Shown here piece by piece: positions 18,521-28,749 of a DNA stretch of 64,000 nucleotides (position 1 is the stretch's first letter; each line of letters opens with the position of its first letter). The translations under genes were made by a program, and so were the position numbers. Location of the stretch: the NCBI GenBank assembly GCA_964292325.1, contig CAXYVG010000004.1:1-64000 (forward strand). Direction: 5' to 3'. The notes under the pieces were generated by a model. That model was given only the letters and a program-made list of their open reading frames with translations, was not told the DNA's origin and did no database searches. Source of the stretch: CTSoil-075 sp964292325 (GTDB lineage Bacteria > Bacillota > Negativicutes > DSM-13327).

Positions 18521-20044
18521 TCACATAACCGGCATCGATGGTAGATAGTCAGTATATCGTTGCTGTAAAAAGGTTTCAAATTTATGAACCTTTACCGGTG
18601 CAGCAAAACGCATATAATTGGTTGCTACGATCATTTCACCACACTCTAAATTCTTGATTTCATTCCGTTGACTCAAAATATCTTTACGACACATCGTTTC
18701 TAATTTGCTACGATCAGCTTTCGAAGCCAGTCCCAAAATAAACAAGGTATTTAGCTGTGATAGTACTTTGTCCGCCAACAGTCTTGGTTGCTGATCTACT
18801 ATGCACATACCCAAATTAAATTTTCTTGCCTCGCTGACTAAACGGGCAAATACATTATTACTACTATTTTCTTTCTTACCTAAAAACCGATGAGCCTCTT
18901 CTAAGACCATTAATACAGGCTTGATAACTCCCTCTTCTCCTCCACTTTTCTCTGCATAATATTTTAATAGTTTTTTTGATAATAATGTCGATAATGCTTG
19001 TTCTCCTATAGCTGAAATATTTTTTAATTCGACAAGCACTACTTTCCCCTGTTCTAATTGGGTAAGCATTTCCTCAATCATCGTATGCTCGTTTTCATCA
19101 ACATGTAATTCCTGCATTAAATTCCAACAAATACTTTTTATTTTTCCAATGGTTCGAGAGTGAAATTTTTGTCCTGTACACTGTACCAACTCTGCTATAA
19201 TATCAGCCACTTCATACTGCAATACATATTTCATCCAGTTTTCTTGCCAGATGGTTGATAACTTGTATATTGCATCAAGTTGCGGCTCGGTAAACGTAGC
19301 GCAAGCGGTAATATCTTCCGGATCAATATCTGCAAAATTTACACCAATCGTCTCACCATATTCCTTATCATCCGTATGATATACATGTAACCGATCTTTC
19401 GATAACGGATGAGATGATAAATCTTTAAAATATTCATTGTGTACATCAAAAATTAATAATCCATAATTTCTATTATCAATCACAGAACTAGCCAATACTT
19501 TAATTAGATTGCTTTTTCCCGATCCAGTCGTACCAAATACACCAATATGCTCTGTGATTGCTTGTGATCCATAAATTCCTACAGGCATATCTAATACACC
19601 ACGTCCACTTTTTAAAAATCCAACTTCTAGGTCACCCTTGATTTCTGATAACAAGCTCGTATCTTGAGAACTAAGAGTTCTTACTTGACTAAAAAAATCA
19701 GGGCAGGTTTTAGGGTTTAATAACTGACCACTATCATCCGCATAACAAAGTTGCTCTGCCATACCAATTTTCACAGTATGATTGCCACCTAAATAAAAAT
19801 CCAAGTCTTCTTGATTTTCTACTTGACCATTTTCATCCAGTTTACTCATCAAATAACCCACACCATTAATGCCCGACCAACGAGATTTCACTTTAAAATC
19901 ATAGGCTCTAATATAAAACTTATCATTATTTTTACCTTCTACTACTAGAATATCACCAAAATCAACATCTTGATTTGGTCCAACAACAAATTCTACCGAT
20001 GTACCCTTTGCATATGTTAAGCGCCCCTTGTATTCAGCATCCAT
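18521..20044 (-). CDS. HerA/VirB4-type (DUF87) ATPase, solitary
   Basis: 507-aa P-loop ATPase of the HerA-FtsK superfamily. An N-terminal HAS-barrel-like beta region (1-60) is followed by Walker A GTTGSGKSN (171-179), Walker B MVLEEAHRF (about 390) and an arginine-rich sensor region (SEARKFNLGMCIVDQQPR). HerA proteins pump DNA and usually pair with NurA nuclease. No NurA, SIR2 or DUF4297 partner is next to it; its downstream and upstream neighbours are yqfCD and a small unknown gene. Role unknown: DNA processing, possibly sporulation-linked or defence. Confidence 0.78.
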   Translation of the reverse strand: MDAEYKGRLTYAKGTSVEFVVGPNQDVDFGDILVVEGKNNDKFYIRAYDFKVKSRWSGINGVGYLMSKLDENGQVENQEDLDFYLGGNHTVKIGMAEQLCYADDSGQLLNPKTCPDFFSQVRTLSSQDTSLLSEIKGDLEVGFLKSGRGVLDMPVGIYGSQAITEHIGVFGTTGSGKSNLIKVLASSVIDNRNYGLLIFDVHNEYFKDLSSHPLSKDRLHVYHTDDKEYGETIGVNFADIDPEDITACATFTEPQLDAIYKLSTIWQENWMKYVLQYEVADIIAELVQCTGQKFHSRTIGKIKSICWNLMQELHVDENEHTMIEEMLTQLEQGKVVLVELKNISAIGEQALSTLLSKKLLKYYAEKSGGEEGVIKPVLMVLEEAHRFLGKKENSSNNVFARLVSEARKFNLGMCIVDQQPRLLADKVLSQLNTLFILGLASKADRSKLETMCRKDILSQRNEIKNLECGEMIVATNYMRFAAPVKVHKFETFLQQRYTDYLPSMPVM

Positions 20045-20141
20045 CTATTCATTTCCCCCTTTCAAAAAACATAGCTCTTAAAAGCTTTTAACCGCCATTA
20101 CAAAACTTTAAAATGGTATCTATGTTTATTTATTTTGTACT

Positions 20142-20195
20142 AAATAGACATAAAAATAACAGGGATTATTTTCCCTGTTATTTTTATGTCTATTT
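20142..20195. terminator. Strong palindromic terminator
   Basis: Inverted repeat with 24-bp arms (AAATAGACATAAAAATAACA then GGGA, and complement) immediately after the stop of the 124-aa gene. The stem core is GC-poor except AGGGA/TCCCT. Confidence 0.8.
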
Positions 20196-20197
20196 GG

Positions 20198-20572
20198 TTA
20201 CATTTTCCCAAATGGTCGTTTTGCCCGTGGTGGTTGTAAAATTTCTGTGAAAATCAATCCATTAATCAACATATTCTGATCGATCTGCCCTTGCCACGGC
20301 GACTGGTTTTCTACTGTGCTTAGAGTATTTTGGGGTTTTGTTCTTATCATAGTGGACTCCACTGCAGCAGCACTGGCAGTGAGTATTGTATCTCTTTGAT
20401 TATTAGAAAGTAGTACTTCCTTTTCCGTAGCTAATGTCGGCTCTATGAGTCCTTGTTTTTCATCTTCTTGCGGACGAATTTCTTCTATTATTTCCGGGAA
20501 ACTTTTTAAAATAGCCTTTCCAATCGTTTTTACAATGGCCTTTACAATCACAGCTATTAATGCATCCATCAT
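20198..20572 (-). CDS. Conserved hypothetical protein downstream of floA
   Basis: 124 aa, not recognised. An amphipathic N-terminus (ALIAVIVKAIVKTIGKAILK) could be a membrane-associated helix; the rest is polar and probably flexible. It starts 5 nt after floA ends, so it is likely in the nfeD-floA operon and may act at the flotillin microdomain; that is inference from position only. Confidence 0.6.
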   Translation of the reverse strand: MMDALIAVIVKAIVKTIGKAILKSFPEIIEEIRPQEDEKQGLIEPTLATEKEVLLSNNQRDTILTASAAAVESTMIRTKPQNTLSTVENQSPWQGQIDQNMLINGLIFTEILQPPRAKRPFGKM

Positions 20573-20577
20573 ATCAC

Positions 20578-21582
20578 CTATCTTCTAGGTTCTTCTGGCT
20601 TAACGGTAGAAGGCATTGCAGGTCCCGCTTTGCTAATCGTTTCTCGCATTTGCGTATCGGCCATAATATTGTTCATATTATAATAATCCATGACTCCAAT
20701 GCGTCCTTCGGTCAATGCTATGGAAAGAGCCTGTGGTATCTGCGCCTGCGCTTCTACGACTTTAGCCTGCATCTCCTGCGTATATGCTTTCATCTCTTGT
20801 TCTTTGGCTACTGCCATCGCTCGGCGTTCTTCCGCTTTTGCTTGAGCAATCCGTTTTTCCGCTTCGGCTTGATCTGTCATCAATTCCGCACCAATATTAC
20901 GTCCAACATCAACGTCAGCAATATCAATGGATAAAATTTCAAAAGCAGTACCCGCATCAAGACCTTTTGCCAATACTGTTTTTGAAATATAGTCAGGATT
21001 TGCAAGTACATCTTTATGATCAACGGACGAACCAACTGTGGTAACAATCCCTTCACCAACCCTAGCTAAAACCGTGGCTTCACCAGCACCACCAACCAAA
21101 CGATCAATATTGGCCCTTACTGTCACTCTGGCTTTTACTTTGAGTTCAATCCCATTTTTAGCTACCGCATTGACAATTGGCGTTTCAATCACTTTCGGAT
21201 TGACACTCATTTGCACCGCTTCGAGCACATCACGACCCGCTAAATCAATAGCAGCTGCCCGTTGAAACGGCAGTGGAATCTCAGCACGATGAGAAGCAAT
21301 CAATGCATCCACAACTCGATCTACATTACCACCAGCCAGATAATGAGCTTCTAATTGATTGACTGTAACATCAAGCCCTGCCTTATTGGCTTTAATCAAA
21401 GGCATTACAATTCTCGCAGGCTGTACACGTCTTAGCCTCATACCGACTAATGTAAAAATACCCACCCTTACTCCTGCTGCAATTGCTGAAATCCAAAGTC
21501 CAAGGGGAACAAAATGCAAAAACACACTAGCCGCAACAACAAAAAATATAATAACAAATAACGGTCCTATCGTTGCTATCAT
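20578..21582 (-). CDS. floA: Flotillin-like protein FloA (YqfA)
   Basis: 334-aa membrane scaffold protein of functional microdomains. N-terminal hydrophobic hairpin (about 1-45), SPFH/band-7-like domain ([42 protein letters not shown] is family-like), then a coiled-coil with Glu-Ala repeats ([20 protein letters not shown]). ATG at 21582 is 9 nt from GAGGAG. It follows nfeD by 19 nt, the usual nfeD-flotillin pairing. Confidence 0.95.
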   Translation of the reverse strand: MIATIGPLFVIIFFVVAASVFLHFVPLGLWISAIAAGVRVGIFTLVGMRLRRVQPARIVMPLIKANKAGLDVTVNQLEAHYLAGGNVDRVVDALIASHRAEIPLPFQRAAAIDLAGRDVLEAVQMSVNPKVIETPIVNAVAKNGIELKVKARVTVRANIDRLVGGAGEATVLARVGEGIVTTVGSSVDHKDVLANPDYISKTVLAKGLDAGTAFEILSIDIADVDVGRNIGAELMTDQAEAEKRIAQAKAEERRAMAVAKEQEMKAYTQEMQAKVVEAQAQIPQALSIALTEGRIGVMDYYNMNNIMADTQMRETISKAGPAMPSTVKPEEPRR

Positions 21583-21601
21583 AACTATCATCTCCTCAAT
21601 T

Positions 21602-22897
21602 TTATTTGTTTATAGAGCGCACTACAATTCGACTACCGTTAATACTCACCACCTTTACTTTCGTGCCTGGCTCAATATATTTTCCTTCTGATACTACATC
21701 AATTTTCTCCCCATCAATATCAACAATTCCAGCTGGTCTAAGCAAACTAACAACCAATCCTTCCCTACCAAGATAACCACTATAATCATGACTACTATTA
21801 AATCCATCTTGAGAGGACTCTGATTCTTTTAGCATTAACCTTGCCCATAATGTACTGGATGGTAAAAATTTAAGTATCAATAAAAAAATAACAATGGCTA
21901 CCACTAAACTAAAGGATAGTATACTAACAGCCGCCATATTGCCACCTAAGGTCAGAAAAAAACTTGCTATGATACAACCAATACCACTAATACCCCAAAA
22001 ACCAAAACCAGGTACATACAGTTCAATCAGTAGCAGAAAAATACCGCTGATAAATAAAATAAATTCAAGCCATCCTGCTACACCTGTCAACCACTGGCTA
22101 CCAAAAAACAATAAAGCAGCAAATAAGCCAACCGCACCAGCAACACCCATACCAGCGGTTTTGATCTCTGTAAAGATAGCTAAAAATATTACTGATAATA
22201 ATAATGATTTTACTGTAGAATCCGATAACCAACTCGCTAATTTTTCCTGCGTACCAAGATTATATTCCACGATCTCATAGTCTATTAATTTATAATATTG
22301 GAGCACTACACTTCGATCTGCAGCTGATAGATCTGCATATCCAACTTGTATTGCTTGATAATCTGCCAAAGCCAAAATTTGCCCTGGCGCCGCATATCCA
22401 GGTAACCCTAATGTCTTATCCACCATAGCCTCTGCCACTTTAACATTACGCCCCTTTTGATTGGCAGTCGCAGCAAACTCTGCCTTGAGTGCAGCAATTG
22501 TTTTCTCCGTAGTTGGAATAGGCTCTGCTGCACCAATACTTCCTCCCGGAGCAATCGCAATATGCTGATGAGCAAGAGCAATTAATGCTCCAGCTGACCA
22601 AGCCCGATTTTTTATATAACAAATTGTTTCTATAGGCGTTTGACTAATAATATCACGAATCGTAACTGCAGAATCAACCAAACCACCAAACGTATCCATT
22701 TCAATCATTATCGCTCTTGCCTGCTTGTTTTCCGCATCCGCTACCGCTTTTTTCACCAAAGCTGCCTGCCCACCATCAATTTCGCATTTTTTATTAATAA
22801 TAACCACCGGTTGAGGATTGGCAAGCACTGTAGAGTAGGTCATAATTCCACTAAAAACTATACACAGAGCGATCACTATAAAAATTCGACGCATCAT
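21602..22897 (-). CDS. Membrane-bound ClpP-class serine protease with NfeD domain
   Basis: 431 aa (YqeZ type). Signal peptide (1-26), ClpP-like protease domain with the nucleophile region [14 protein letters not shown] (about residue 100), four to five TM helices (about 230-345), and a C-terminal NfeD OB-fold (about 365-431, [19 protein letters not shown]). Such proteins pair with flotillins/stomatins and are thought to act on membrane microdomains. First gene of the nfeD-floA operon. Confidence 0.93.
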   Translation of the reverse strand: MMRRIFIVIALCIVFSGIMTYSTVLANPQPVVIINKKCEIDGGQAALVKKAVADAENKQARAIMIEMDTFGGLVDSAVTIRDIISQTPIETICYIKNRAWSAGALIALAHQHIAIAPGGSIGAAEPIPTTEKTIAALKAEFAATANQKGRNVKVAEAMVDKTLGLPGYAAPGQILALADYQAIQVGYADLSAADRSVVLQYYKLIDYEIVEYNLGTQEKLASWLSDSTVKSLLLSVIFLAIFTEIKTAGMGVAGAVGLFAALLFFGSQWLTGVAGWLEFILFISGIFLLLIELYVPGFGFWGISGIGCIIASFFLTLGGNMAAVSILSFSLVVAIVIFLLILKFLPSSTLWARLMLKESESSQDGFNSSHDYSGYLGREGLVVSLLRPAGIVDIDGEKIDVVSEGKYIEPGTKVKVVSINGSRIVVRSINK

Positions 22898-23020
22898 ATC
22901 ACTCCTATGCTATGATAAAATATTTGTTACTATGTAAAAATTTGCTTAATTCCCAGATGATTCTATTATACTACATATTATCTAAAAAACTTACCAATAT
23001 ATATTTTATCACTTCTCTAT

Positions 23021-23121
23021 AAGAAAAGACTTGGCTTCGGCCAAGTCTTCAGACGCAGGCAAAAGCCTTAGTCGTCCTTACTTGGAACCCTAGAAAGTGA
23101 TATACTTTCTGATTCCATAAA
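23021..23121 (-). repeat. Structured intergenic element, copy 2
   Basis: About 101 bp, best-preserved copy. The minus-strand 3' hairpin is GACTTGGC-CGAA-GCCAAGTC then TTTTCTT. Relative to copy 1 the T-A pair next to the loop has become C-G, a compensatory change that supports base pairing. It lies between the yqeY terminator and nfeD. Confidence 0.78.
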
Positions 23122-23123
23122 TT

Positions 23124-23161
23124 AAAATCCGGTACTTATTTAAAAAATAAGTACCGGATTT
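23124..23161. terminator. Terminator of the rpsU-yqeY transcript
   Basis: Inverted repeat AAATCCGGTACTTATT and complement around a short loop, just after the yqeY stop. Confidence 0.85.
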
Positions 23162-23163
23162 AC

Positions 23164-23616
23164 TCATTGATTTAGCATCTCTCGTACAATGGTGTTTACC
23201 AACTTACCATCAGCACGTCCCTTGACTTTAGGCATAAGAACCGCCATCACTTTACCCATTTCTTTAGGGCTAACTGCACCAGATTCTGCTACAGCATTTG
23301 CTACTAAAGTACGGATTTCAGCTTCAGCTAGTTGCTCTGGTAAATAAGCCATCAAAATTTCAAGTTCTTGTTCTAAGCTTTCGACCAAATCTGGACGATT
23401 GGCTTTTTTGAACTCATCCATTGAATCTCGACGCATTTTTACCTCTTTTGCCAAAACATCTAAAACCTCATCATTAGAAAGTTCTTGCTTACGATCAATC
23501 TCGACATTTTTTATGTTAGCGCGTACCATACGGATTACAGAAAGACGTAACTTACCTGCCTCTTTGTCCCGCATAGCCTGCTTCATATCGTCTGTCAATC
23601 TCTCTTTTAGAGACAT
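23164..23616 (-). CDS. yqeY: GatB/YqeY domain protein
   Basis: 150-aa protein resembling the tRNA-binding tail of GatB (MSLKERLTDDMKQAMRDKEAGKLRLSVIR is family-like; YLPEQLAEAEI later). Function unproved, linked to tRNA-dependent amidotransfer or translation. ATG at 23616 is 7 nt from GGAGG. It follows rpsU by 32 nt, the standard Firmicute rpsU-yqeY order. Confidence 0.93.
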   Translation of the reverse strand: MSLKERLTDDMKQAMRDKEAGKLRLSVIRMVRANIKNVEIDRKQELSNDEVLDVLAKEVKMRRDSMDEFKKANRPDLVESLEQELEILMAYLPEQLAEAEIRTLVANAVAESGAVSPKEMGKVMAVLMPKVKGRADGKLVNTIVREMLNQ

Positions 23617-23648
23617 ATACATACCTCCGAAACGTGCAAAATCTTTAC

Positions 23649-23822
23649 TTAGAACTTACGTTTACGCGCAGCTTCGGACTTTTTCTTGCGCTTTACGCTT
23701 GGTTTTTCATAATGCTCACGCTTTCTTATTTCAGCAAGGGTGCCTGCTTTTTGGCAAGTACGTTTGAATCTGCGGAGTGCACTATCAATTGTTTCGTTTT
23801 TTCCTACTTTAACTTCTGACAT
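23649..23822 (-). CDS. rpsU: 30S ribosomal protein S21
   Basis: 57-aa basic ribosomal protein: [19 protein letters not shown] then a Lys/Arg-rich tail. The start ATG at 23822 sits behind GGAGGGAGGG; the longer frame from 23879 runs over the ribosome site. Confidence 0.97.
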   Translation of the reverse strand: MSEVKVGKNETIDSALRRFKRTCQKAGTLAEIRKREHYEKPSVKRKKKSEAARKRKF

Positions 23823-23917
23823 CTGATATCCCTCCCTCCACTTGGACCGTTCCGGGGAAGTGTATTCTCTTACATACACCTAAAGATTATACACGATAAT
23901 GTTATGCATTGTCAATA

Positions 23918-24265
23918 TTAACCTGGCGGCCATTTCATAAATCGTCCACCTAACATGTGCCAATGCAAATGATGAACAGTTTGCCCACCATTATCTTTTG
24001 TGTTTACTACCAAACGAAAGCCATCTTCATCTAGCCCTAACTCTGTGGCAATCTTTGGAATGGTAGATAAAACATGACCCATAAGGGGAATATCTTCAGA
24101 CGTAAGTTCCAGGAGATTCGCAATATGTTTTTTGGGAATTACCAGCACATGTACCGGCGCAGCTGGGTTTATATCAGGAAACGCAATGATATGTTCATCC
24201 TCATATAAAACAGTTACGGGTATTTCCTTGGCCGAAATTTTACAAAAAATACATTCCTGCGGCAT
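23918..24265 (-). CDS. HIT family hydrolase
   Basis: Histidine-triad nucleotide-binding protein, 115 aa, acting on nucleoside phosphoramidates or adenylates. The triad TVHHLHWHMLGG and the zinc-type N-terminal CIFCKI are present. ATG at 24265 follows AAGGGAGGTG. Upstream of rpsU on the same strand, a common Firmicute arrangement. Confidence 0.95.
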   Translation of the reverse strand: MPQECIFCKISAKEIPVTVLYEDEHIIAFPDINPAAPVHVLVIPKKHIANLLELTSEDIPLMGHVLSTIPKIATELGLDEDGFRLVVNTKDNGGQTVHHLHWHMLGGRFMKWPPG

Positions 24266-24431
24266 ACTACAACACCTCCCTTCTTGGCTCACTATGTTCA
24301 TGTCGTCTGAGATAGATATGTAAATACTATAATCATAAATCACTATAATCATAGAATCAGACTCTATCAAATTACCTATTCTGCTTTTTTTGTAGTTTTC
24401 CTGCTATAAAGTACAAATTTTATAATAAAAT

Positions 24432-25727
24432 TTAATCAATGATGGTTCCCCAGATACCATCACGATATAGTTTTTCTAAATGAACGGTATACATTTTCCG
24501 CTTTGTAGTATCAACCGCATTCGCGTATACTCTAATATAATTACCTGCTAAGCCCTCTACTATACCATCATGTTCTGGTTCAAATAAGACAGTTATATCT
24601 TGATTTAGAAACCGCTTTTGAAATTCGCTAGTTTTTTTCTCAGCTAATTGTTGCATTTGATGCACTCTACGCTTTTTTTCCTCTTCCAGCACTTGATCAG
24701 CATAATCCGCTGCCGGTGTCCCCCTGCGCTTAGAATACGGGAAAATATGCATACTAGAAAAGTTCATACTTTCTACAAATTGCAAAGCATTAGCAAACAT
24801 GTCCTCTGTTTCCCCAGGAAATCCAACAATAATATCGGTAGATATCGCGATATCTGGTATTCGAAGTTGAATGTTTTCAATCAACTCGCGATACTGAGCT
24901 AACGTATAATGGCGATTCATCGCCAAAAGAACCTGATCATCACCTGCTTGCAATGGTAAATGTAGGTGATGACAAAGTCTATGATCCTCTTTCATAATAT
25001 CAATTAATTCATCTGACACTTCAATTGATTCTAATGATCCTAATCTTAGCTGCACAAGACCGTCTAGATTCAGTACAGCCTTCACTGCATCCACCAAAGT
25101 GTCCTCGCCATGTTCACGGCCATAAGCCCCTAGATGAATTCCTGTCAGTACAATTTCTTTAAATCCAGCTGCAATCAATTTTGTAGCTTCTGTAATCACA
25201 CTCGCTAGAGGGCGAGACCGAAGAGGTCCTCGCGTATAAGGAATAATACAATAAGAGCAAAAATTAGTACAACCTTCTTGTATTTTTAGAAATGCCCGTG
25301 TACGCCCCGGTGTTTCAAACAACGGAATATCCTCAAAATGATCTGCAGTCATAATATTGCTAACAACATTTAACACCGTATCAGAATTACCAGCTTGTTC
25401 CACAAGATCCACAATCTGTTGCCGATCTTGCGTTCCCACAATCAGATCAACGCCTTCAATTGCTTCAATCTCTTCCGGCGACACCTGGGCATAACAACCC
25501 GATACCGCTACAACAGCTTTATCATTTAGCCTGATGGCTCGCCGAATAAGCTGGCGTGATTTCTTTTCACCCAAATGAGTCACGGAGCAGGTATTAATCA
25601 CATATACATCTGCCACTTCATCAAAAGAAGTGATTTGATAACCACGCTGCTTAAATAGCCCTTCCATAATCTCTGTCTCAAACTGATTTACTTTACATCC
25701 TAGCGTAGTAAATGCAACTCGTGGCAC
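24432..25727 (-). CDS. mtaB: tRNA t6A37 methylthiotransferase MtaB
   Basis: Radical-SAM enzyme that converts t6A to ms2t6A at position 37 of ANN-decoding tRNAs. 431 aa: N-terminal MTTase domain with cluster cysteines 11, 47 and 78; radical-SAM triad C153xxxC157xxC160; C-terminal TRAM domain. Start MPRVAFTTLGCKVNQFE is typical. It follows rsmE by 2 nt in the dnaJ-prmA-rsmE-mtaB run. Confidence 0.95.
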   Translation of the reverse strand: MPRVAFTTLGCKVNQFETEIMEGLFKQRGYQITSFDEVADVYVINTCSVTHLGEKKSRQLIRRAIRLNDKAVVAVSGCYAQVSPEEIEAIEGVDLIVGTQDRQQIVDLVEQAGNSDTVLNVVSNIMTADHFEDIPLFETPGRTRAFLKIQEGCTNFCSYCIIPYTRGPLRSRPLASVITEATKLIAAGFKEIVLTGIHLGAYGREHGEDTLVDAVKAVLNLDGLVQLRLGSLESIEVSDELIDIMKEDHRLCHHLHLPLQAGDDQVLLAMNRHYTLAQYRELIENIQLRIPDIAISTDIIVGFPGETEDMFANALQFVESMNFSSMHIFPYSKRRGTPAADYADQVLEEEKKRRVHQMQQLAEKKTSEFQKRFLNQDITVLFEPEHDGIVEGLAGNYIRVYANAVDTTKRKMYTVHLEKLYRDGIWGTIID

Positions 25728-25729
25728 AC

Positions 25730-26464
25730 TCAGCCCCCCAAATCACCATATTCATACATGAGAATCGATAACCCCGCTAATGCAGCTGTCTCTGTGCGCA
25801 AAATACGTGGTCCTATGGTAACAATAGAGGCACCATGACTACTGCACATTGCAACTTCTTTGGCACTAAAACCACCTTCAGGACCTACTATGAGCAGATA
25901 GTTTTCCCCGTGGTGCTGAGTTAAAGCTTGCTTTAGACCCTGCATAGCTTGTCCTTCATATAGCATCAATACGACGATATCATCAGCAAGGCTCTCGAAT
26001 AGAGCTGACAAAGTTGCAATCGGTTCCACGGTAGGAACGAGCGAGCGACCACATTGTTTTGCAGCCTCCATCGCAATCTTCTGCCAGCGTTCACGCCTGG
26101 TATTTTTTTTAGCATGATCATAATGCACTACACAATGTTCTAATTCAAGCGGATAAATCCCTTTTACCCCTAGTTCCACTGCTTTTTGTACAATATAATC
26201 CATCTTATCGCTTTTCGGCAACCCTTGTGCCAAATAAATAGTAACAGGTGCTTCTTTGTCTTCCACTACTGTTTCTTGTAGAGTCACGATCACCTTATCC
26301 ACTGCAATCTGATCAATCCTTGCAATACCACTACTTCCATCCGGCGATACCACAATAATGCGATGACCGACAGGAAGTCGTAGAACTCTGCTGATATGAT
26401 GAGCATCTAATCCTTCAATACTCATCTCATCAAGTAATGGAGTATCAATAAAAAAGCGACGCAA
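25730..26464 (-). CDS. rsmE: 16S rRNA m3U1498 methyltransferase RsmE
   Basis: SPOUT methyltransferase, 244 aa, with an N-terminal PUA-like domain (LRRFFIDTPLL) and a C-terminal knot: LIVGPEGGFSAKEV and LGPRILRTETAAL-type motif (IGPRILRTETAAL). TTG at 26464, with AAGGGGGC 7 nt upstream inside the end of prmA, gives the family N-terminus. Coupled to prmA. Confidence 0.94.
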   Translation of the reverse strand: MRRFFIDTPLLDEMSIEGLDAHHISRVLRLPVGHRIIVVSPDGSSGIARIDQIAVDKVIVTLQETVVEDKEAPVTIYLAQGLPKSDKMDYIVQKAVELGVKGIYPLELEHCVVHYDHAKKNTRRERWQKIAMEAAKQCGRSLVPTVEPIATLSALFESLADDIVVLMLYEGQAMQGLKQALTQHHGENYLLIVGPEGGFSAKEVAMCSSHGASIVTIGPRILRTETAALAGLSILMYEYGDLGG

Positions 26465-26465
26465 A

Positions 26466-27404
26466 TTAGCAGCCCCCTTTGTGAGCCACCATCGCAACCC
26501 ATCCGCCTTCTTCAATCACTTTATCAATGACTAAATTTTGTTCTAACATCGCAGCCGTAACATCGCTTAAACGTTCGGTAATAATACCACTGGCAATAAA
26601 AACACCACCGTCTTTTAATCGTCCAGGGATATCCACTACGAGTTTAATCACAATATCGGCAATAATATTAGCAATGATAACATCCGCTTGCCCTGTGATT
26701 CCTGTTAATAAATCACCATGAGCTACATGGACGATGTCTTGCACCTTGTTAATCTCTATATTTTCGCTAGCTACCCGCACGGCAACACGGTCAAAATCTA
26801 CAGCCTGCACCGTAGTCGCACCAAGTTTTGCAGCAGCTATAGATAAAATACCTGATCCTGTACCTACATCAAATACAACATGCCCCGGTTTTATCACTTC
26901 TTCTAATACTCGACAACACATCGCTGTCGTATGATGAGTTCCTGTCCCAAAAGCCATACCAGGATCGAGTTCAATAACCAAATCATCCTGCATCAGTGTA
27001 TATTCTTCCCAAGATGGTTTGATAACGATTCGCTCTCCAACTTTTATAGGATGAAAAAATTCTTTCCATGATGATGCCCAATCTTCTTCCATAACTTCAC
27101 GACATTCCCTGATCCCTGATCCATTATCGATGCCATACGTCACTAATTCTTGAAATTTTTCTTCAAAAAATCCGAGTTTTGCATCTAGATGCTCATCTGC
27201 AGGTAAATATGCCTTTACCGTTACAATTTCAGTATTGACTTCTTCGGGAATATCCGAATAATCCCATCGTCCAGACCTAAGGTATGAATTAACAAGCTCA
27301 GGATCTTCGACAACAACACCGCTAGACCCCAAGTCATGAAAAATGTTAGCTACCATATCAGCAGCCTCATGTGTAGTCTGAATACTAATTTCAGCCCATT
27401 TCAT
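26466..27404 (-). CDS. prmA: Ribosomal protein L11 methyltransferase PrmA
   Basis: Class I SAM methyltransferase that trimethylates L11, 312 aa. The motif FDVGTGSGILSIAAAKLGA is about residue 178 and the catalytic NIIADI later. The N-terminal substrate domain is complete. ATG follows AAGGGGCGATT. It lies directly downstream of dnaJ, as in Bacillus. Confidence 0.96.
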   Translation of the reverse strand: MKWAEISIQTTHEAADMVANIFHDLGSSGVVVEDPELVNSYLRSGRWDYSDIPEEVNTEIVTVKAYLPADEHLDAKLGFFEEKFQELVTYGIDNGSGIRECREVMEEDWASSWKEFFHPIKVGERIVIKPSWEEYTLMQDDLVIELDPGMAFGTGTHHTTAMCCRVLEEVIKPGHVVFDVGTGSGILSIAAAKLGATTVQAVDFDRVAVRVASENIEINKVQDIVHVAHGDLLTGITGQADVIIANIIADIVIKLVVDIPGRLKDGGVFIASGIITERLSDVTAAMLEQNLVIDKVIEEGGWVAMVAHKGGC

Positions 27405-27427
27405 ACCAATCGCCCCTTATATTTAAT

Positions 27428-28567
27428 TTATACTCCACCAAAGATGTCCTTTACCTTTTTAAAGAAATTCTTTTGCTCTTGATTGATATTTTCTCCACTT
27501 GCTTTCGCAAATTCTTGTAACAGTTCCCGTTGCTTATCATTTAATTTTTGTGGCGTAAGTACTTTGACTCGTACATGTTGGTCACCACGTCCATTACCTC
27601 TAAGATGCGGAATACCTTTCTCTTTTAAGCGGAATACAGTACCAGATTGAGTCCCTTCTGTAATTTTAAGTTTTACTTTACCATCAAGTGTAGGAACTTC
27701 AATTTCATCACCCAAAGTAGCCTGTACGAAACTAATTGGTACCTCGCAGATGACTTCACTACCTTCACGTGTAAATAGTTTGTGCCCTTTTACAAAAATA
27801 TAAACATATAAATCTCCAGCAGGGCCCCCACGAGCACCAGCTTCGCCTTCATTTGAGACGCGAAGTCTTGAACCATTATCAACACCAGCTGGGATTTTAA
27901 CTTTAATTTTACGTTTTGCACGTACTTTCCCCTGTCCATGGCATTCTTTACATGGTGATTGTACAATTTTCCCTTCCCCATTACAACGATCACAAGTTCT
28001 CGTATTGATCATGCGGCCAAAAGGTGTGTTCTGAGCGACTTGTACTTGCCCTGTTCCCTTACACTGACTACATGTTTCCGCATGTGTTCCAGGAGCAGCA
28101 CCTGAGCCACCGCATTTTTTACAATCTTCGGTTCGAGGAATTTGAATTTCTGTTTCGACACCAAAAGCGGCTTGTTCAAAAGCAATTTCCATATCATAAC
28201 GTAAATCCGATCCTTTTTCTGGACCTGCATGACGACCGCCAAAACCCGACTGTCCACCAAAAAACATGTCGAATATATCATTAAAGCCGCCACCGCCGCC
28301 GCCACCAAATCCGCCAAATCCTCCAGCACCACCGCCACTACCATCAAAAGCAGCATGCCCCATTTGGTCATATTGCCCACGACGATCCGCATTGGATAGA
28401 ACCTCATAGGCTTCATTTACTTCTTTAAACTTAGCTTCTGCCTCTGGTTTATCGCGGTTTACGTCTGGATGGTACTTACGAGCCATTTTACGAAAGGCCT
28501 TTTTTATTTCATCATCAGACGCATTCTTATTCACGCCTAGCACTTCATAATAGTCGCGTTTACTCAC
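27428..28567 (-). CDS. dnaJ: Chaperone protein DnaJ
   Basis: Hsp40 co-chaperone stimulating DnaK ATPase, 379 aa. J domain with HPD ([17 protein letters not shown]), Gly/Phe-rich linker ([17 protein letters not shown]), four CxxCxGxG zinc repeats ([32 protein letters not shown]) and C-terminal substrate domains. GTG at 28567 with AGGATGG gives the normal N-terminus. Last gene of the CIRCE operon, apart from prmA onward. Confidence 0.96.
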   Translation of the reverse strand: MSKRDYYEVLGVNKNASDDEIKKAFRKMARKYHPDVNRDKPEAEAKFKEVNEAYEVLSNADRRGQYDQMGHAAFDGSGGGAGGFGGFGGGGGGGFNDIFDMFFGGQSGFGGRHAGPEKGSDLRYDMEIAFEQAAFGVETEIQIPRTEDCKKCGGSGAAPGTHAETCSQCKGTGQVQVAQNTPFGRMINTRTCDRCNGEGKIVQSPCKECHGQGKVRAKRKIKVKIPAGVDNGSRLRVSNEGEAGARGGPAGDLYVYIFVKGHKLFTREGSEVICEVPISFVQATLGDEIEVPTLDGKVKLKITEGTQSGTVFRLKEKGIPHLRGNGRGDQHVRVKVLTPQKLNDKQRELLQEFAKASGENINQEQKNFFKKVKDIFGGV

Positions 28568-28687
28568 TTTACACCATCCTAAAACTTTATATTTCACAGC
28601 AAAAAACAATTGAACCACAAAAACACACAGTGCCTTTAGGGCAATATCATGTCTGAGCGGTTAATTAAACCATTACTAATTATATAG

Positions 28688-28722
28688 TATTTGGCAGGGA
28701 ATACAATATCCCTGCCAAATAT
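28688..28722. repeat. Palindrome between dnaK and dnaJ
   Basis: Arms TATTTGGCAGGGA and TCCCTGCCAAATA around a 9-nt loop. No T run follows on the minus strand, so it is more likely an mRNA-processing or stability hairpin that sets dnaK above dnaJ than a full terminator. Confidence 0.6.
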
Positions 28723-28749
28723 CTATTACTTCCTCTTACTTAAGTGGGA

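Noticed and set aside
28688..28722. dnaK-dnaJ palindrome as a full terminator
   Set aside because: No T run on the coding strand and dnaJ lacks an obvious promoter; more likely an mRNA-processing hairpin.
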